This document shows positions 26,640-34,656 of a DNA stretch of 35,019 nucleotides, piece after piece. The position numbers and the translations under genes are program-made. Within the stretch, counting starts at the first letter, position 1. Each line of letters begins with the position of its first letter. A model generated the notes under the pieces. The model was not told the DNA's origin, did no database searches, and saw only the letters and a list, made by a program, of their open reading frames with translations. Source of the stretch: Sciscionella sediminilitoris (lineage in GTDB: Bacteria; Actinomycetota; Actinomycetes; Mycobacteriales; Pseudonocardiaceae); the NCBI RefSeq assembly GCF_000737195.2, contig NZ_JALM01000087.1, positions 1 through 35,019 on the forward strand, in the 5' to 3' direction.

Positions 26640-28856
26640 GTGTCAACTCGAGGGTACGAAGACGAACTGCGGTCCGAACGAGACTATATCGCCGAGCTCT
26701 ACGCCCGGCTCGACGCGGAGCGCGCACGGGTTCGGGGGAAATACGCCGACACCTTGCGCGGCAACGGCGAGACCCCCATGGAACGGGACGTGGAACTGCG
26801 CGCGCTGGCCACGGAGGCGAAGCGGCTGAACGTGGCGGACAGCGGGCTGTGTTTCGGCCGGCTGGACACGGTAACGGGCGAGCGTTCCTACATCGGCCGG
26901 ATCGGCCTGTTCGACGAGGAGAACTCCTACGAACCGAGGCTGCTGGACTGGCGGGCACCCGCGGCACGGGCCTTCTACACCGCAACTGCCGCGCATCCGG
27001 AGAACACGCGCAGGCGCCGCCAATTCCACACCCACGGGCGGCGCGTGACCGGGTTCACCGACGAAACGCTCGGCCGCCCCGACGGGCAGGAGCACGGGGA
27101 CGCGGCACTGCTCGCCGCGATCAATGCGCCGCGCGGGAACGGGATGCGCGACATCGTGGCGACGATCCAGGCCGAACAGGACGCGATCATCCGCCTCGAG
27201 CACCCCGGTGTGCTGGTGATCGAGGGCGGCCCGGGAACCGGGAAGACCGTGGTGGCCCTGCACCGCGTCGCGTATCTGCTCTACACCCACCGGGCGCGGA
27301 TCGAACGCCATGGTGTGCTCGTGGTCGGGCCCAATCCGGCCTTCCTGGAGCACATCGGCCGGGTGCTGCCCGCACTCGGCGAATCCGAGGTGGTGTTCAC
27401 GACTCCCGGCGGTCTGGTCCCCGGTCTGCGGGTGACCGCGGAGGATGCTCCGGAAACCGCGCGGATGAAGGGTTCCCTGGCGATCACGGAGGTGCTCGCG
27501 GCGGCGATCGCCGACCGGCAATGCCTGCCGGAGGAGCCGCTGCGGATCGAGCTCTCCGATGTCACGGTGCGGATCGACGCGGAGACCGCGGAGTGGGCAA
27601 GGCAGGAGGCTCGCGCGAGCGGGCTGCCGCACAACGAGGCCCGGGAGGTGTTCACCGAGATCGTCACGTATGTGCTCACCGAGCGGGCCATCGCCAGGAT
27701 CGGCCGGGACTGGCTCACCCGTTCGGACGGCGAAGCCTGGGAGAACATGCGGGCGGATCTGCTCGGTGAACTCGCCGAGCAGGAGGAGTTCCAAGCCGCG
27801 ATCGACCAGCTCTGGCCGATGCTCACCCCGGAAACACTGCTGGCCGGGCTGCTCTCCAGTCCGGAGCGGCTGCGTGCCGCGGGAGCCGACCAGGCGCTGT
27901 GGCGCGCCGACGGCGAGGCGTGGACGGTTTCGGACATCCCGCTGCTCGACGAACTGGTCGATCTGCTCGGCAAGGACAAGACGGCCGCACGGGAGGCCGA
28001 GCGGGCCGCGGCACGGGAACGGCAGGCCGAGGCCGAATACGCCGCGGGGGTGCTCGACATCCTCAAGCTGGACAGCGAGGAGATGGACGAGGACATCGGA
28101 CTGGCCGCGGAGAACCTGATCCAGGCAGGCGATCTGGCCGATCGCTTCGTGGAGACCGATACCCGCGAGCTCGCCGAACGCGCGGCCGCGGACCGGAACT
28201 GGACCTATCGGCACGTGGTGGTGGACGAGGCCCAGGAACTGTCCGAGATGGACTGGCGGGTGCTGATGCGGCGGTGCCCGAGCCGCTCGTTCACCGTGGT
28301 CGGTGATCTCGCTCAACGCCGCTCGGCGGCCGGAGCGACCTCGTGGGGCGCGATGCTCGATCCCTATGTGCCCGGCCGCTGGGTCCATCGCCTGCTGTCG
28401 GTCAACTACCGGACTCCCGCAGAGGTCATGACCGTCGCCGCCGGACTGCTCGCGGAGTTCGCCCCCGGAATCCGGCCTCCCGAGTCGGTCCGCGCATCCG
28501 GGGTGCGGCCCTGGTCCCGGCAGGTCGGCGAGGCGGACCTGCCCGATGCCATCGCGGAATTCACCCGCGAGGAATCCGGGCTGCCGGGAACCAGCGTGGT
28601 GATCGGGCCACCGGATGTGCCGGGTACGGTCCCACCGGCGGAGACCAAGGGCCTGGAATTCGACGCGGTTCTCGTCGTGGAACCGATGCGCATCCTCGCC
28701 GAGGGCCCGCGCGGGGCCGCCGAGCTCTATGTCGCGCTCACCCGCGCCACCCAGCGCCTCGGCGTCCTGCACCGGGAACCGCTCCCCCGGTCCCTTGCCG
28801 GGCTCGCCGAGACCGGAATGCCTGCCGCGAGCGGGAATCAGCAACCGGCGGGTTGA
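26640..28856 (+). CDS. helD: HelD-type RNA polymerase-associated ATPase
   Basis: A 738-residue SF1 helicase-like protein matching actinobacterial HelD in size (M. smegmatis about 736). HelD binds RNA polymerase, inserts arms into the primary and secondary channels and releases stalled or drug-bound polymerase; relatives contribute to rifampicin tolerance. The N-terminal coiled coil (about 5-65, YEDELRSERDYIAELYARLDAE) is the secondary-channel arm. ATPase motifs follow: Q-like IQAEQDAIIR (176-185), Walker A GGPGTGKT (196-203), a Walker B-type VVVDEAQEL, LSVNYRTPAEV and YVALTRATQRL near the C-terminus. The long insertion around 380-530 would be the primary-channel domain. The start is GTG at 26640 with GAGGGG only 3 nt away, so it may be weakly initiated or nearly leaderless. 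Unrelated to steroid catabolism and flanked by two steroid operons. Confidence 0.93.
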   Translation: MSTRGYEDELRSERDYIAELYARLDAERARVRGKYADTLRGNGETPMERDVELRALATEAKRLNVADSGLCFGRLDTVTGERSYIGRIGLFDEENSYEPRLLDWRAPAARAFYTATAAHPENTRRRRQFHTHGRRVTGFTDETLGRPDGQEHGDAALLAAINAPRGNGMRDIVATIQAEQDAIIRLEHPGVLVIEGGPGTGKTVVALHRVAYLLYTHRARIERHGVLVVGPNPAFLEHIGRVLPALGESEVVFTTPGGLVPGLRVTAEDAPETARMKGSLAITEVLAAAIADRQCLPEEPLRIELSDVTVRIDAETAEWARQEARASGLPHNEAREVFTEIVTYVLTERAIARIGRDWLTRSDGEAWENMRADLLGELAEQEEFQAAIDQLWPMLTPETLLAGLLSSPERLRAAGADQALWRADGEAWTVSDIPLLDELVDLLGKDKTAAREAERAAARERQAEAEYAAGVLDILKLDSEEMDEDIGLAAENLIQAGDLADRFVETDTRELAERAAADRNWTYRHVVVDEAQELSEMDWRVLMRRCPSRSFTVVGDLAQRRSAAGATSWGAMLDPYVPGRWVHRLLSVNYRTPAEVMTVAAGLLAEFAPGIRPPESVRASGVRPWSRQVGEADLPDAIAEFTREESGLPGTSVVIGPPDVPGTVPPAETKGLEFDAVLVVEPMRILAEGPRGAAELYVALTRATQRLGVLHREPLPRSLAGLAETGMPAASGNQQPAG

Positions 28857-28869
28857 GCCGATCCGGTTC

Positions 28870-28908
28870 GCCCTTGCTCGGACGGGCGGCGCACGGTCGA
28901 GCAAGGGC
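28870..28908. terminator. Hairpin between convergent helD and SDR genes
   Basis: GCCCTTGCTCG (28870-28880) pairs perfectly with CGAGCAAGGGC (28898-28908) across a 17-nt loop, 14 nt after the helD stop. It sits between two convergent genes and may end transcription from both sides. There is no T run on either side, so it is not a textbook intrinsic terminator. Confidence 0.6.
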
Positions 28909-28944
28909 GCGGGTACTTCGCACCGGCCCCGGACCGGAATGCGA

Positions 28945-29847
28945 TCAGGCGCCGTAGACCGGTTCCGGTTCGGGTGCCTCGGCGAGCAGTCCGGTCACGA
29001 CCGGACCGAGTTCCTCCGGTGCCCAGCGCGCGTCCTTCTCCGCCTTGGGGCCGTGCCGCCAGGCTTGGGCGAGCGCGATCGTGCCACCCTCCACTTCGAA
29101 CACCCGGCCGGTGACGCCGGCGGATTCGGTGCTGCCGAGCCAGACGACCAGCGGCGAGACGTTTTCCGGTGCCATGGCGTCGAATCCGGCACGCTCGGCC
29201 ATCTGCTCGGCGAAGGCCTGCTCGGTCATCCTGGTGCGAGCGGCGGGCGCGATCGCGTTCACCGTCACCCCGTAGCGGCCCAGTTCGGCGGCGGCCACCA
29301 GGGTCAGCCCGGCGATCCCGGCCTTGGCCGCGGAATAGTTGCCCTGCCCGACGCTGCCGAGCAACCCGGCCCCAGAGCTGGTGTTGATCACCCGCGCGGC
29401 GAGCTGCTCCCCCGCCTTCGCGCGCTCCCGCCAGTGCGCCCCCGCGTGCCGCAGCATCGCGAAGTGTCCCTTGAGGTGCACCCGGATGACGGCGTCCCAT
29501 TCCTGCTCGGATGTGTTGACCAGCATCCGGTCCCGGAGGAACCCGGCATTGTTGACCAGCACGTCGAGCCCGCCGAACTCCCGGATCGCGGTGTCCACAA
29601 TGGACTGCGCGCCCTCCCAGCTCGCCACGTCACCGGTGTCGGCGATCGCGGTTCCGCCCGCGGCGGTGATCTCCTCGACGACCTGCTGCGCGGGCCCTTC
29701 CGAGCTCGCGCTGCCGTCCAGGGCGACCCCGATGTCGTTGACCACCACGCGCGCCCCGGCCGCGGCGAAGGCGAGCGCGTGCGCCCTGCCGATACCGCGC
29801 CCGGCTCCGGTGACGATCACGGTGCGCCCGGAACACAATTCACTCAT
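28945..29847 (-). CDS. Short-chain dehydrogenase of the KstR2 region (Rv3548c-like)
   Basis: A 300-residue SDR of the subgroup related to the dehydrogenase part of multifunctional beta-oxidation enzymes. It has the cofactor motif TGAGRGIG (13-20), Asp in VVVNDIG, NNAG, NTSSGAG for the catalytic Ser and YSAAK for Tyr/Lys. The length is close to Rv3548c (about 304), which also lies beside a second SDR (Rv3549c) divergent from echA20, so synteny supports the label. It probably oxidises or reduces a CoA-bound hydroxy/keto intermediate of ring C/D breakdown. The ATG at 29847 immediately follows the TAG stop of the upstream SDR with no gap, so translation should be coupled; AAAGAGAG precedes it. 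Confidence 0.9.
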   Translation of the reverse strand: MSELCSGRTVIVTGAGRGIGRAHALAFAAAGARVVVNDIGVALDGSASSEGPAQQVVEEITAAGGTAIADTGDVASWEGAQSIVDTAIREFGGLDVLVNNAGFLRDRMLVNTSEQEWDAVIRVHLKGHFAMLRHAGAHWRERAKAGEQLAARVINTSSGAGLLGSVGQGNYSAAKAGIAGLTLVAAAELGRYGVTVNAIAPAARTRMTEQAFAEQMAERAGFDAMAPENVSPLVVWLGSTESAGVTGRVFEVEGGTIALAQAWRHGPKAEKDARWAPEELGPVVTGLLAEAPEPEPVYGA

Positions 29848-30624
29848 CTATTCACTCTCTTTCTGGTTGACCGTGCTCGCGGCGAGGAAAGCGGGCACCT
29901 CGCCGCCGCCGTGCACGAGTAGCCGGGCCCCGGTCACATAGGAGGCCAGCGGCGAGGCGAGAAAGACCGCGCAGTTGCCGATCTCCTCGGGATCGGCGAG
30001 CCGCCCGAGTGGCACGGTGGCCCCGACCGCGGCGATCCCGTCCTCCCCGCCGTAGTGCAGCTGGGACTGTTCGGTGCGCACCATGCCCACATCGATCGCG
30101 TTCACCCGCACCTTCGGCGCCCATTCCACGGCGAGGCTGCCCGCGAGGCTGTCCACCCCGGCCTTGGCCGCGCCGTAGGCCGCGGTGCCCGGGGAGGGAC
30201 GGGTGCCGCTGACGCTGGCGATCATCAGGATCGAACCACCACCGTCCTGCTCGCGCATCACCTCCGCGGCGTACTGCGCCAGCTGCAGCGGGGCGAGCAG
30301 ATTCAGCTCCACGATCTTGCCGTGGAATTTCGGCGAGGCGTCCGCGGCGAGCGCATAGGGCGCCCCGCCCGCGTTGTTGACCAGCACATCGAGCCGCCCG
30401 TGCCGCTCGCGCACGGTGTCCACGAGCTTTCTCGCCTGCTCCGGATCGCGCACATCGCAGCTGTGGAACTCCACATCGGGCAGCTGTTCGTCCGGGTCAC
30501 GCCGGGCGCAGGTCACCACGGTCGCCCCGGCGGCACCGAAGGCGCGGGTGATACCGCGGCCGACACCGCGGACGCCGCCGGTGACCAGGACGACCGAACC
30601 GGTGAGATCGAGGTTCAGAGTCAA
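29848..30624 (-). CDS. Short-chain dehydrogenase of the KstR2 region (Rv3549c-like)
   Basis: A 258-residue classical SDR with TGGVRGVGRG (15-24), NNAGG, IASVSG for the catalytic Ser and YGAAK for Tyr/Lys. The size matches Rv3549c (about 259). It opens a two-gene minus-strand operon with the Rv3548c-like SDR, divergent from echA20-ipdABC, and presumably handles a hydroxyl or keto step in HIP catabolism; the exact substrate is not known to me. The start is an unusual TTG at 30624, 4 nt after GAGGAGGG; no ATG or GTG lies near enough to include the cofactor motif. A minus-strand promoter TTCTCA (30689-30694), 17 nt, TAACTT (30666-30671) spans the KstR2-like site. Confidence 0.9.
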   Translation of the reverse strand: MTLNLDLTGSVVLVTGGVRGVGRGITRAFGAAGATVVTCARRDPDEQLPDVEFHSCDVRDPEQARKLVDTVRERHGRLDVLVNNAGGAPYALAADASPKFHGKIVELNLLAPLQLAQYAAEVMREQDGGGSILMIASVSGTRPSPGTAAYGAAKAGVDSLAGSLAVEWAPKVRVNAIDVGMVRTEQSQLHYGGEDGIAAVGATVPLGRLADPEEIGNCAVFLASPLASYVTGARLLVHGGGEVPAFLAASTVNQKESE

Positions 30625-30670
30625 CGAACCCTCCTCGGGGCTGTCGCGAGACCGGAACGCCTGCTAAGTT

Positions 30671-30684
30671 ACCAAGCAATCGCT
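30671..30684. promoter_or_regulatory. KstR2-like operator between the SDR pair and echA20
   Basis: ACCAAGCAATCGCT matches the KstR2 consensus AnCAAGnnCTTGnT at eight of ten fixed positions: the left half is complete and the right half is degenerate. It lies in the spacer of the minus-strand promoter and directly before a plus-strand -10 TAGGTT (30684-30689). No kstR2 gene is in the window. Confidence 0.6.
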
Positions 30685-30707
30685 AGGTTGAGAACCGATG
30701 AGGTCGA

Positions 30708-31457
30708 ATGGGCATCAGGAGCGAACGAACCGAAGCGGCCGTCACGGTCGTGAGTATCGAATTCCCGCCGGTCAACGCGCTCCCGGTCGGGGGCTGGTTC
30801 GAACTGGCCGAGGCACTGACCGAGGCGGGCAGGGACGAGCGGACCCACGCCGTCGTACTGCGCGCGGAGGGCAGAGGCTTCTGCGCGGGCGTGGACATCA
30901 AGGAGATCCAGCGTGACTCCGGCTATGCCGCGCTGATCGGGGCGAACCGCGGCTGCGCCGCCGCCTTCGGAGCGGTCTACGACTGCCCGGTCCCGGTGGT
31001 CGCCGCGGTCGGCGGGTTCTGCCTCGGCGGCGGGATCGGCCTGGTCGGCAACGCGGATGTGATCGTGGCCGCCGACGATGCGAGCTTCGGCCTTCCCGAG
31101 GTGGACCGGGGTGCACTCGGGGCGGCGACACATCTGTCCCGGCTGGTGCCCCAGCACCTGATGCGCGGGCTGTTCTACACCGGCCGCACGGTCGGCGCGG
31201 ACACCCTGCACCGCTACGGCTCGGTGTTCGAGGTGTGCGAGCGCGCCGAACTGGACGAGAAGGCGCTCGCCCTGGCCGGGGAGATCGCGGAGAAGGACAA
31301 CCGCACCATCCGGATGGCCAAGGAAGCGCTCAACGGCATCGACCACGGGCGCGTGCACCGGGACTACCGCTTCGAACAAGGGTTCACCTTCGAGCTGAAC
31401 CTGACCGGTGTCTCCGACGAGGCACGACAGTCCTTTGTGGACCGAAACGGAGGCTGA
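30708..31457 (+). CDS. echA20: EchA20, enoyl-CoA hydratase-family ring hydrolase
   Basis: A 249-residue crotonase-fold protein. EchA20 opens the remaining five-membered (D) ring of the bicyclic HIP-derived CoA thioester (HIEC-CoA) and so feeds IpdAB. Crotonase landmarks are GRGFCAGVDIKEIQ (56-69), the oxyanion-hole strand, and GGFCLGGGIGLVGNADVIVAADDASFGLPEVDRG (101-134). The length matches the mycobacterial protein (about 247), and the gene order echA20-ipdA-ipdB-ipdC is that of Rv3550-Rv3553. The ATG at 30708 is preceded by GAGGT; an ATG at 30698 is out of frame. It starts a four-gene operon with a KstR2-like site upstream. Confidence 0.93.
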   Translation: MGIRSERTEAAVTVVSIEFPPVNALPVGGWFELAEALTEAGRDERTHAVVLRAEGRGFCAGVDIKEIQRDSGYAALIGANRGCAAAFGAVYDCPVPVVAAVGGFCLGGGIGLVGNADVIVAADDASFGLPEVDRGALGAATHLSRLVPQHLMRGLFYTGRTVGADTLHRYGSVFEVCERAELDEKALALAGEIAEKDNRTIRMAKEALNGIDHGRVHRDYRFEQGFTFELNLTGVSDEARQSFVDRNGG

Positions 31458-31462
31458 AAGCA

Positions 31463-32296
31463 GTGCGGGACAAGCAATGCACGGCCGAAGAGGTGGCCGC
31501 CGAACTGCGCGACGGGATGACCCTCGGCATCGGCGGCTGGGGCTCGCGGCGCAAACCGATGGCCCTGGTGCGCGCCATCCTGCGGTCGCCGGTCAAGAAT
31601 CTGCGGGTGGTCTCCTACGGCGGACCGGATGTGGGGCTGCTCTGCGCCGCGGGCAAGGTGCGCGAACTGGTCTTCGGGTTCGTCACGCTCGATTCCATCC
31701 CCTATGACCCGCTGTTCCGCAAGGCGCGTGAACAGGACGGGCTCGCGGTGCGCGAATGGGACGAGGGCATGTTCTACGCGGGACTGCAGGCCGCCGCGCA
31801 GCGCCTGCCGTTCCTGCCGATCCGCGCCGGGCTCGGTTCCGATGTGCCGCGCAACGATCCCGCGCTGCGCACCGTGCGCTCCCCCTACGGCGATGGCGAG
31901 GAACTGCTCGCGGTGCCCGCGCTCGAACTGGATGTCGCGCTGGTGCACCTGAACCGGGCGGACAACCACGGCAACGCCCGTTACCTGGGCCCGGATCCCT
32001 ACTTCGACGACCTGTTCTGCCTCGCCGCGAAGAAGCGCTTCGTCTCCTGCGAGCGGCTGGTGTCCACCGCGGAACTCGCCGAAGGTCCACCGCAGACCTT
32101 GCTGTGCAACCGGACCATGGTCGACGGGGTCGTGGAGATCCCGCGTGGCGCGCATTTCACCAGTTGCGCCCCGGACTACGGGCGGGACGAGAAATTCCAG
32201 CGCGCCTATGCCGACGCCCCGCAGAACGGGCTGCTCTCCCGGCTGGTCTCGGGAAGCGAACAGGATTACCAGGCCGTCGTGCAGGAGGTGTCATGA
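31463..32296 (+). CDS. ipdA: IpdA, alpha subunit of the ring C hydrolase IpdAB
   Basis: A 277-residue protein with the class I CoA-transferase alpha fold. IpdAB is not a transferase: it hydrolyses the last steroid ring of COCHEA-CoA. Visible features are GMTLGIGGWGSRRKPMALVR (18-37), VVSYGGPDVGLL and REWDEGMFYAGL (97-108), in which Glu101 falls near the position of the catalytic Glu105 that I recall for the mycobacterial enzyme. The start is GTG at 31463, 9 nt after GGAGG and 5 nt after the echA20 stop. The frame is open further upstream, but that part is echA20 in another frame. The stop overlaps the ipdB ATG by 4 nt, as expected for subunits made in equal amounts. Confidence 0.94.
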   Translation: MRDKQCTAEEVAAELRDGMTLGIGGWGSRRKPMALVRAILRSPVKNLRVVSYGGPDVGLLCAAGKVRELVFGFVTLDSIPYDPLFRKAREQDGLAVREWDEGMFYAGLQAAAQRLPFLPIRAGLGSDVPRNDPALRTVRSPYGDGEELLAVPALELDVALVHLNRADNHGNARYLGPDPYFDDLFCLAAKKRFVSCERLVSTAELAEGPPQTLLCNRTMVDGVVEIPRGAHFTSCAPDYGRDEKFQRAYADAPQNGLLSRLVSGSEQDYQAVVQEVS

Positions 32297-33051
32297 CAGC
32301 GGCGAAGACCACGGTGAGCAGGGCCGAGATCTGTGTCGGCGCCTGTGCCGAACTGTTCCGGGGCGACGGGGAGATCCTGGTCAGCCCGATGAGCACGGTG
32401 GCGCTGATCGGTGCGCGGCTGGCCAAGCTGACCTTCGAACCGGACCTGCTGCTCACCGACGGCGAGGCCGGGCTGCTCGCCGAGGTCCCGGTGCTCGGGG
32501 ACCAGTCCGAACCCGCGCGCGAGGGCTGGCTGCCGTTCCGCAAGGTGTTCGAACTGCTCGCGCACGGGCGCAGGCACGTGGTGATGGGCGCGAACCAGGT
32601 TGACCAGTACGGCAACCAGAACATCTCCGCGATCGGCGAGCACAGCAGGCCGGATCGCCAGCTGCTCGGGGTGCGCGGATCGCCGGGAAACACCGTCAAC
32701 CACCGCACCAGCTACTGGGTGCCCAAGCACAGCCCGCGCAGTTTCGTCCAGGCGGTCGACGTGGTCGCCGGGGTCGGCTACGACCGGGCCACCGGCAGCG
32801 CGGGACGGTTCCACGACGTGTACCGCGTGGTGAGCAACCTCGGCGTGTTCGACTTCGACGGGCCGGAGCACCGGATGCGGCTGGTCTCCGCGCATCCCGG
32901 CGTGGAACTCGAGGAGATCACCGAGTCGACCGGATTCCCCTTGCACATCGGGGAATTCCACACCACACCGGAACCGGGCCCGGAAGCGCTGGAGCTCATC
33001 CGCACCCGGCTGGACCCGAAGAACCTCCGCGACCGCGAGGTCCGCGCATGA
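32293..33051 (+). CDS. ipdB: IpdB, beta subunit of the ring C hydrolase IpdAB
   Basis: A 252-residue CoA-transferase beta-fold protein that pairs with IpdA to open ring C of COCHEA-CoA. Matching stretches are EILVSPMSTVALIGARLAKLT (27-47), DLLLTDGEAGLL, NQVDQYGNQNISAIGEH and GSPGNTVNHRTSYWVPKHS. The usual catalytic glutamate of true CoA transferases is not evident in the region SPGNTVNH, which agrees with a hydrolase role. Length is near 250, as in Rv3552. The ATG at 32293 follows GGAGGTG and overlaps the ipdA stop; the stop overlaps ipdC by 4 nt. Confidence 0.94.
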   Translation: MTAAKTTVSRAEICVGACAELFRGDGEILVSPMSTVALIGARLAKLTFEPDLLLTDGEAGLLAEVPVLGDQSEPAREGWLPFRKVFELLAHGRRHVVMGANQVDQYGNQNISAIGEHSRPDRQLLGVRGSPGNTVNHRTSYWVPKHSPRSFVQAVDVVAGVGYDRATGSAGRFHDVYRVVSNLGVFDFDGPEHRMRLVSAHPGVELEEITESTGFPLHIGEFHTTPEPGPEALELIRTRLDPKNLRDREVRA

Positions 33052-34094
33052 GGACCGCCCTCACCGAGCTGATCGGCATCGAGCACCCGGTGGTGCAGAC
33101 CGGGATGGGCTGGGTCGCCGGGCCTCGCCTGGTCTCGGCCAGCTCGGAGGCGGGCGGGCTCGGCATCCTCGCCTCGGCCACCATGAACTACGAGGAGCTG
33201 GCCAAGGCGATCGCCGAGGTCAAGTCCCGGACGAGCAAACCGTTCGGGGTGAACCTGCGCGCGGACGCCGTGGACGCCGAGCGCCGGGTCGATCTGCTGA
33301 TCGAACAGGGCGTCAAGGTCGCCTCCTTCGCGCTGGCCCCGCGTAAGGAGATGATCCAGCGCCTCTCCGATGCCGGGGTCGTGGTGATCCCCTCCATCGG
33401 CGCCGCCCGGCATGCGCAGAAGGTCGCCGACTGGGGCGCGCACGCGGTCGTGGTCCAGGGCGGTGAAGGCGGCGGGCACACCGGAGGCGTGGCCACCACC
33501 CTGCTGCTGCCTTCCGTGCTCGACGCCGTGGACATCCCGGTGATCGCCGCGGGCGGGTTCTTCGACGGGCGCGGGCTCGCCGCGGCGCTCGCCTACGGGG
33601 CCGCGGGGATCGCCATGGGCACCCGGTTCCTGCTCACCGCCGAGAGCACCGTGCCCGAGGCCGTCAAACAGCTCTACCTCGGGCGCGGCCTCGGCGACAC
33701 CGTCGTGACCAGGCGGGTCGACGGCATGCCGCACCGGGTGCTCGCCACCGAATTCGTCACCGCGCTCGAACGCTCCGGGCGACTGCGCGGATTCCTGCTC
33801 GCCGCCCGCAACGCCATCCGGTTCCGCAAACTCACCGGGATCGGGTGGAACCAGTTGCTGCGCGAAGGGCTCGCCATGCGCCGCGGCGGGGACATGACCG
33901 CGGCCCAGGTGCTGATGGCCGCGAACACCCCGATGCTGCTGCGTTCCGGGCTCGTCGAGGGGCACACCGACACCGGCGTGTTCGCCGCGGGCCAGGTCGT
34001 CGGCATGCTCGGGGACCTGCCCAGCTGCGCGGAGCTCATCGAGGGCATCGTCGAGCAGGCGGGCGCGGCCCTGCGCCGGTGCCCGCAGAGCTGA
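33048..34094 (+). CDS. ipdC: IpdC, FMN-dependent oxidoreductase (nitronate monooxygenase family)
   Basis: A 348-residue TIM-barrel flavoprotein of the 2-nitropropane dioxygenase/NMO family. IpdC acts on a CoA thioester of 5-hydroxy-HIP early in ring C/D breakdown, introducing a double bond before EchA20 and IpdAB act. Family features are HPVVQTGMGWVAGPRLV near 13-29, the phosphate-binding GGEGGGHTGG (138-147), VIAAGGFFDGRGLAAALAYGAAGIAMGTRFL and a helical C-terminus. Length matches Rv3553 (about 355). The ATG overlaps the ipdB stop by 4 nt; the 3' end converges on the VOC gene with a gap of 4 nt and no terminator in between. Confidence 0.93.
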   Translation: MRTALTELIGIEHPVVQTGMGWVAGPRLVSASSEAGGLGILASATMNYEELAKAIAEVKSRTSKPFGVNLRADAVDAERRVDLLIEQGVKVASFALAPRKEMIQRLSDAGVVVIPSIGAARHAQKVADWGAHAVVVQGGEGGGHTGGVATTLLLPSVLDAVDIPVIAAGGFFDGRGLAAALAYGAAGIAMGTRFLLTAESTVPEAVKQLYLGRGLGDTVVTRRVDGMPHRVLATEFVTALERSGRLRGFLLAARNAIRFRKLTGIGWNQLLREGLAMRRGGDMTAAQVLMAANTPMLLRSGLVEGHTDTGVFAAGQVVGMLGDLPSCAELIEGIVEQAGAALRRCPQS

Positions 34095-34098
34095 TCGG

Positions 34099-34518
34099 CT
34101 ATTCGGCTCGCTGCCACCCCTCCAGGTACGCGGTGAGCTGTTCCCTGCTCGGATGGCCCCAGCCGATGCAGAACGGATGCCCGGCGGGATCGGCGTAGAC
34201 CTGATGGCCCTGCGCCCTTTCCGGATCGGGCGCAGCCCGAAGCAGGGTCGCCCCCAATGCGATCACTTCCTCGTGTGCGGCGCGCGGATCCTCGACGTGC
34301 AGATCGAGATGAACCTGCTGGGGCTCGCCATCCGGCCAGCGGGGTGGAACATGGTCCGGAGCCAGCTGTACACCGATCCGCCACTCCCCATCGGCGTCGA
34401 TGACGCTGTGCCAGGTTTCGTCCTCGAGAACGTGGCCACCGAGAACACCGGCCCAGAATGTGCTTTCGGTGTGGAGCTCAGCGGCGTCGAACACGACCAC
34501 GGTCCGTACCGTTCGCAT
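34099..34518 (-). CDS. VOC-family (glyoxalase-like) protein
   Basis: A 139-residue protein of the vicinal oxygen chelate superfamily, Glyoxalase_6-like. It shows FDAAELHTESTFWAGVLGGHV near the N-terminus, QQVHLDLHVEDPRAAHEEVIALGA (67-90) and VYADPAGHPFCIGW (107-120). Metal-binding candidates are His70 or His72 and acidic residues near the ends. Members include resistance proteins, isomerases and uncharacterised proteins; nothing here selects one. It faces ipdC tail to tail and is probably transcribed alone. A role in the steroid pathway is possible but unproven. Confidence 0.85.
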   Translation of the reverse strand: MRTVRTVVVFDAAELHTESTFWAGVLGGHVLEDETWHSVIDADGEWRIGVQLAPDHVPPRWPDGEPQQVHLDLHVEDPRAAHEEVIALGATLLRAAPDPERAQGHQVYADPAGHPFCIGWGHPSREQLTAYLEGWQRAE

Positions 34519-34656
34519 GCTTCATCCTCGGCAGCATGGCAATCGGGGTCAAGTCAGGCGCGGAACTGAAACCCCGCCGAACTTCATATTCAGCGTATTT
34601 ATCACAAAACGGTCACATTGCTTGTTTCGGGAATCCTGGCATGACATGGATTCCGC

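Noticed and set aside
34519-34656. AT-rich gap before the Nramp-like gene
   Set aside because: Likely contains a promoter, but no -35/-10 pair or operator could be identified with confidence.
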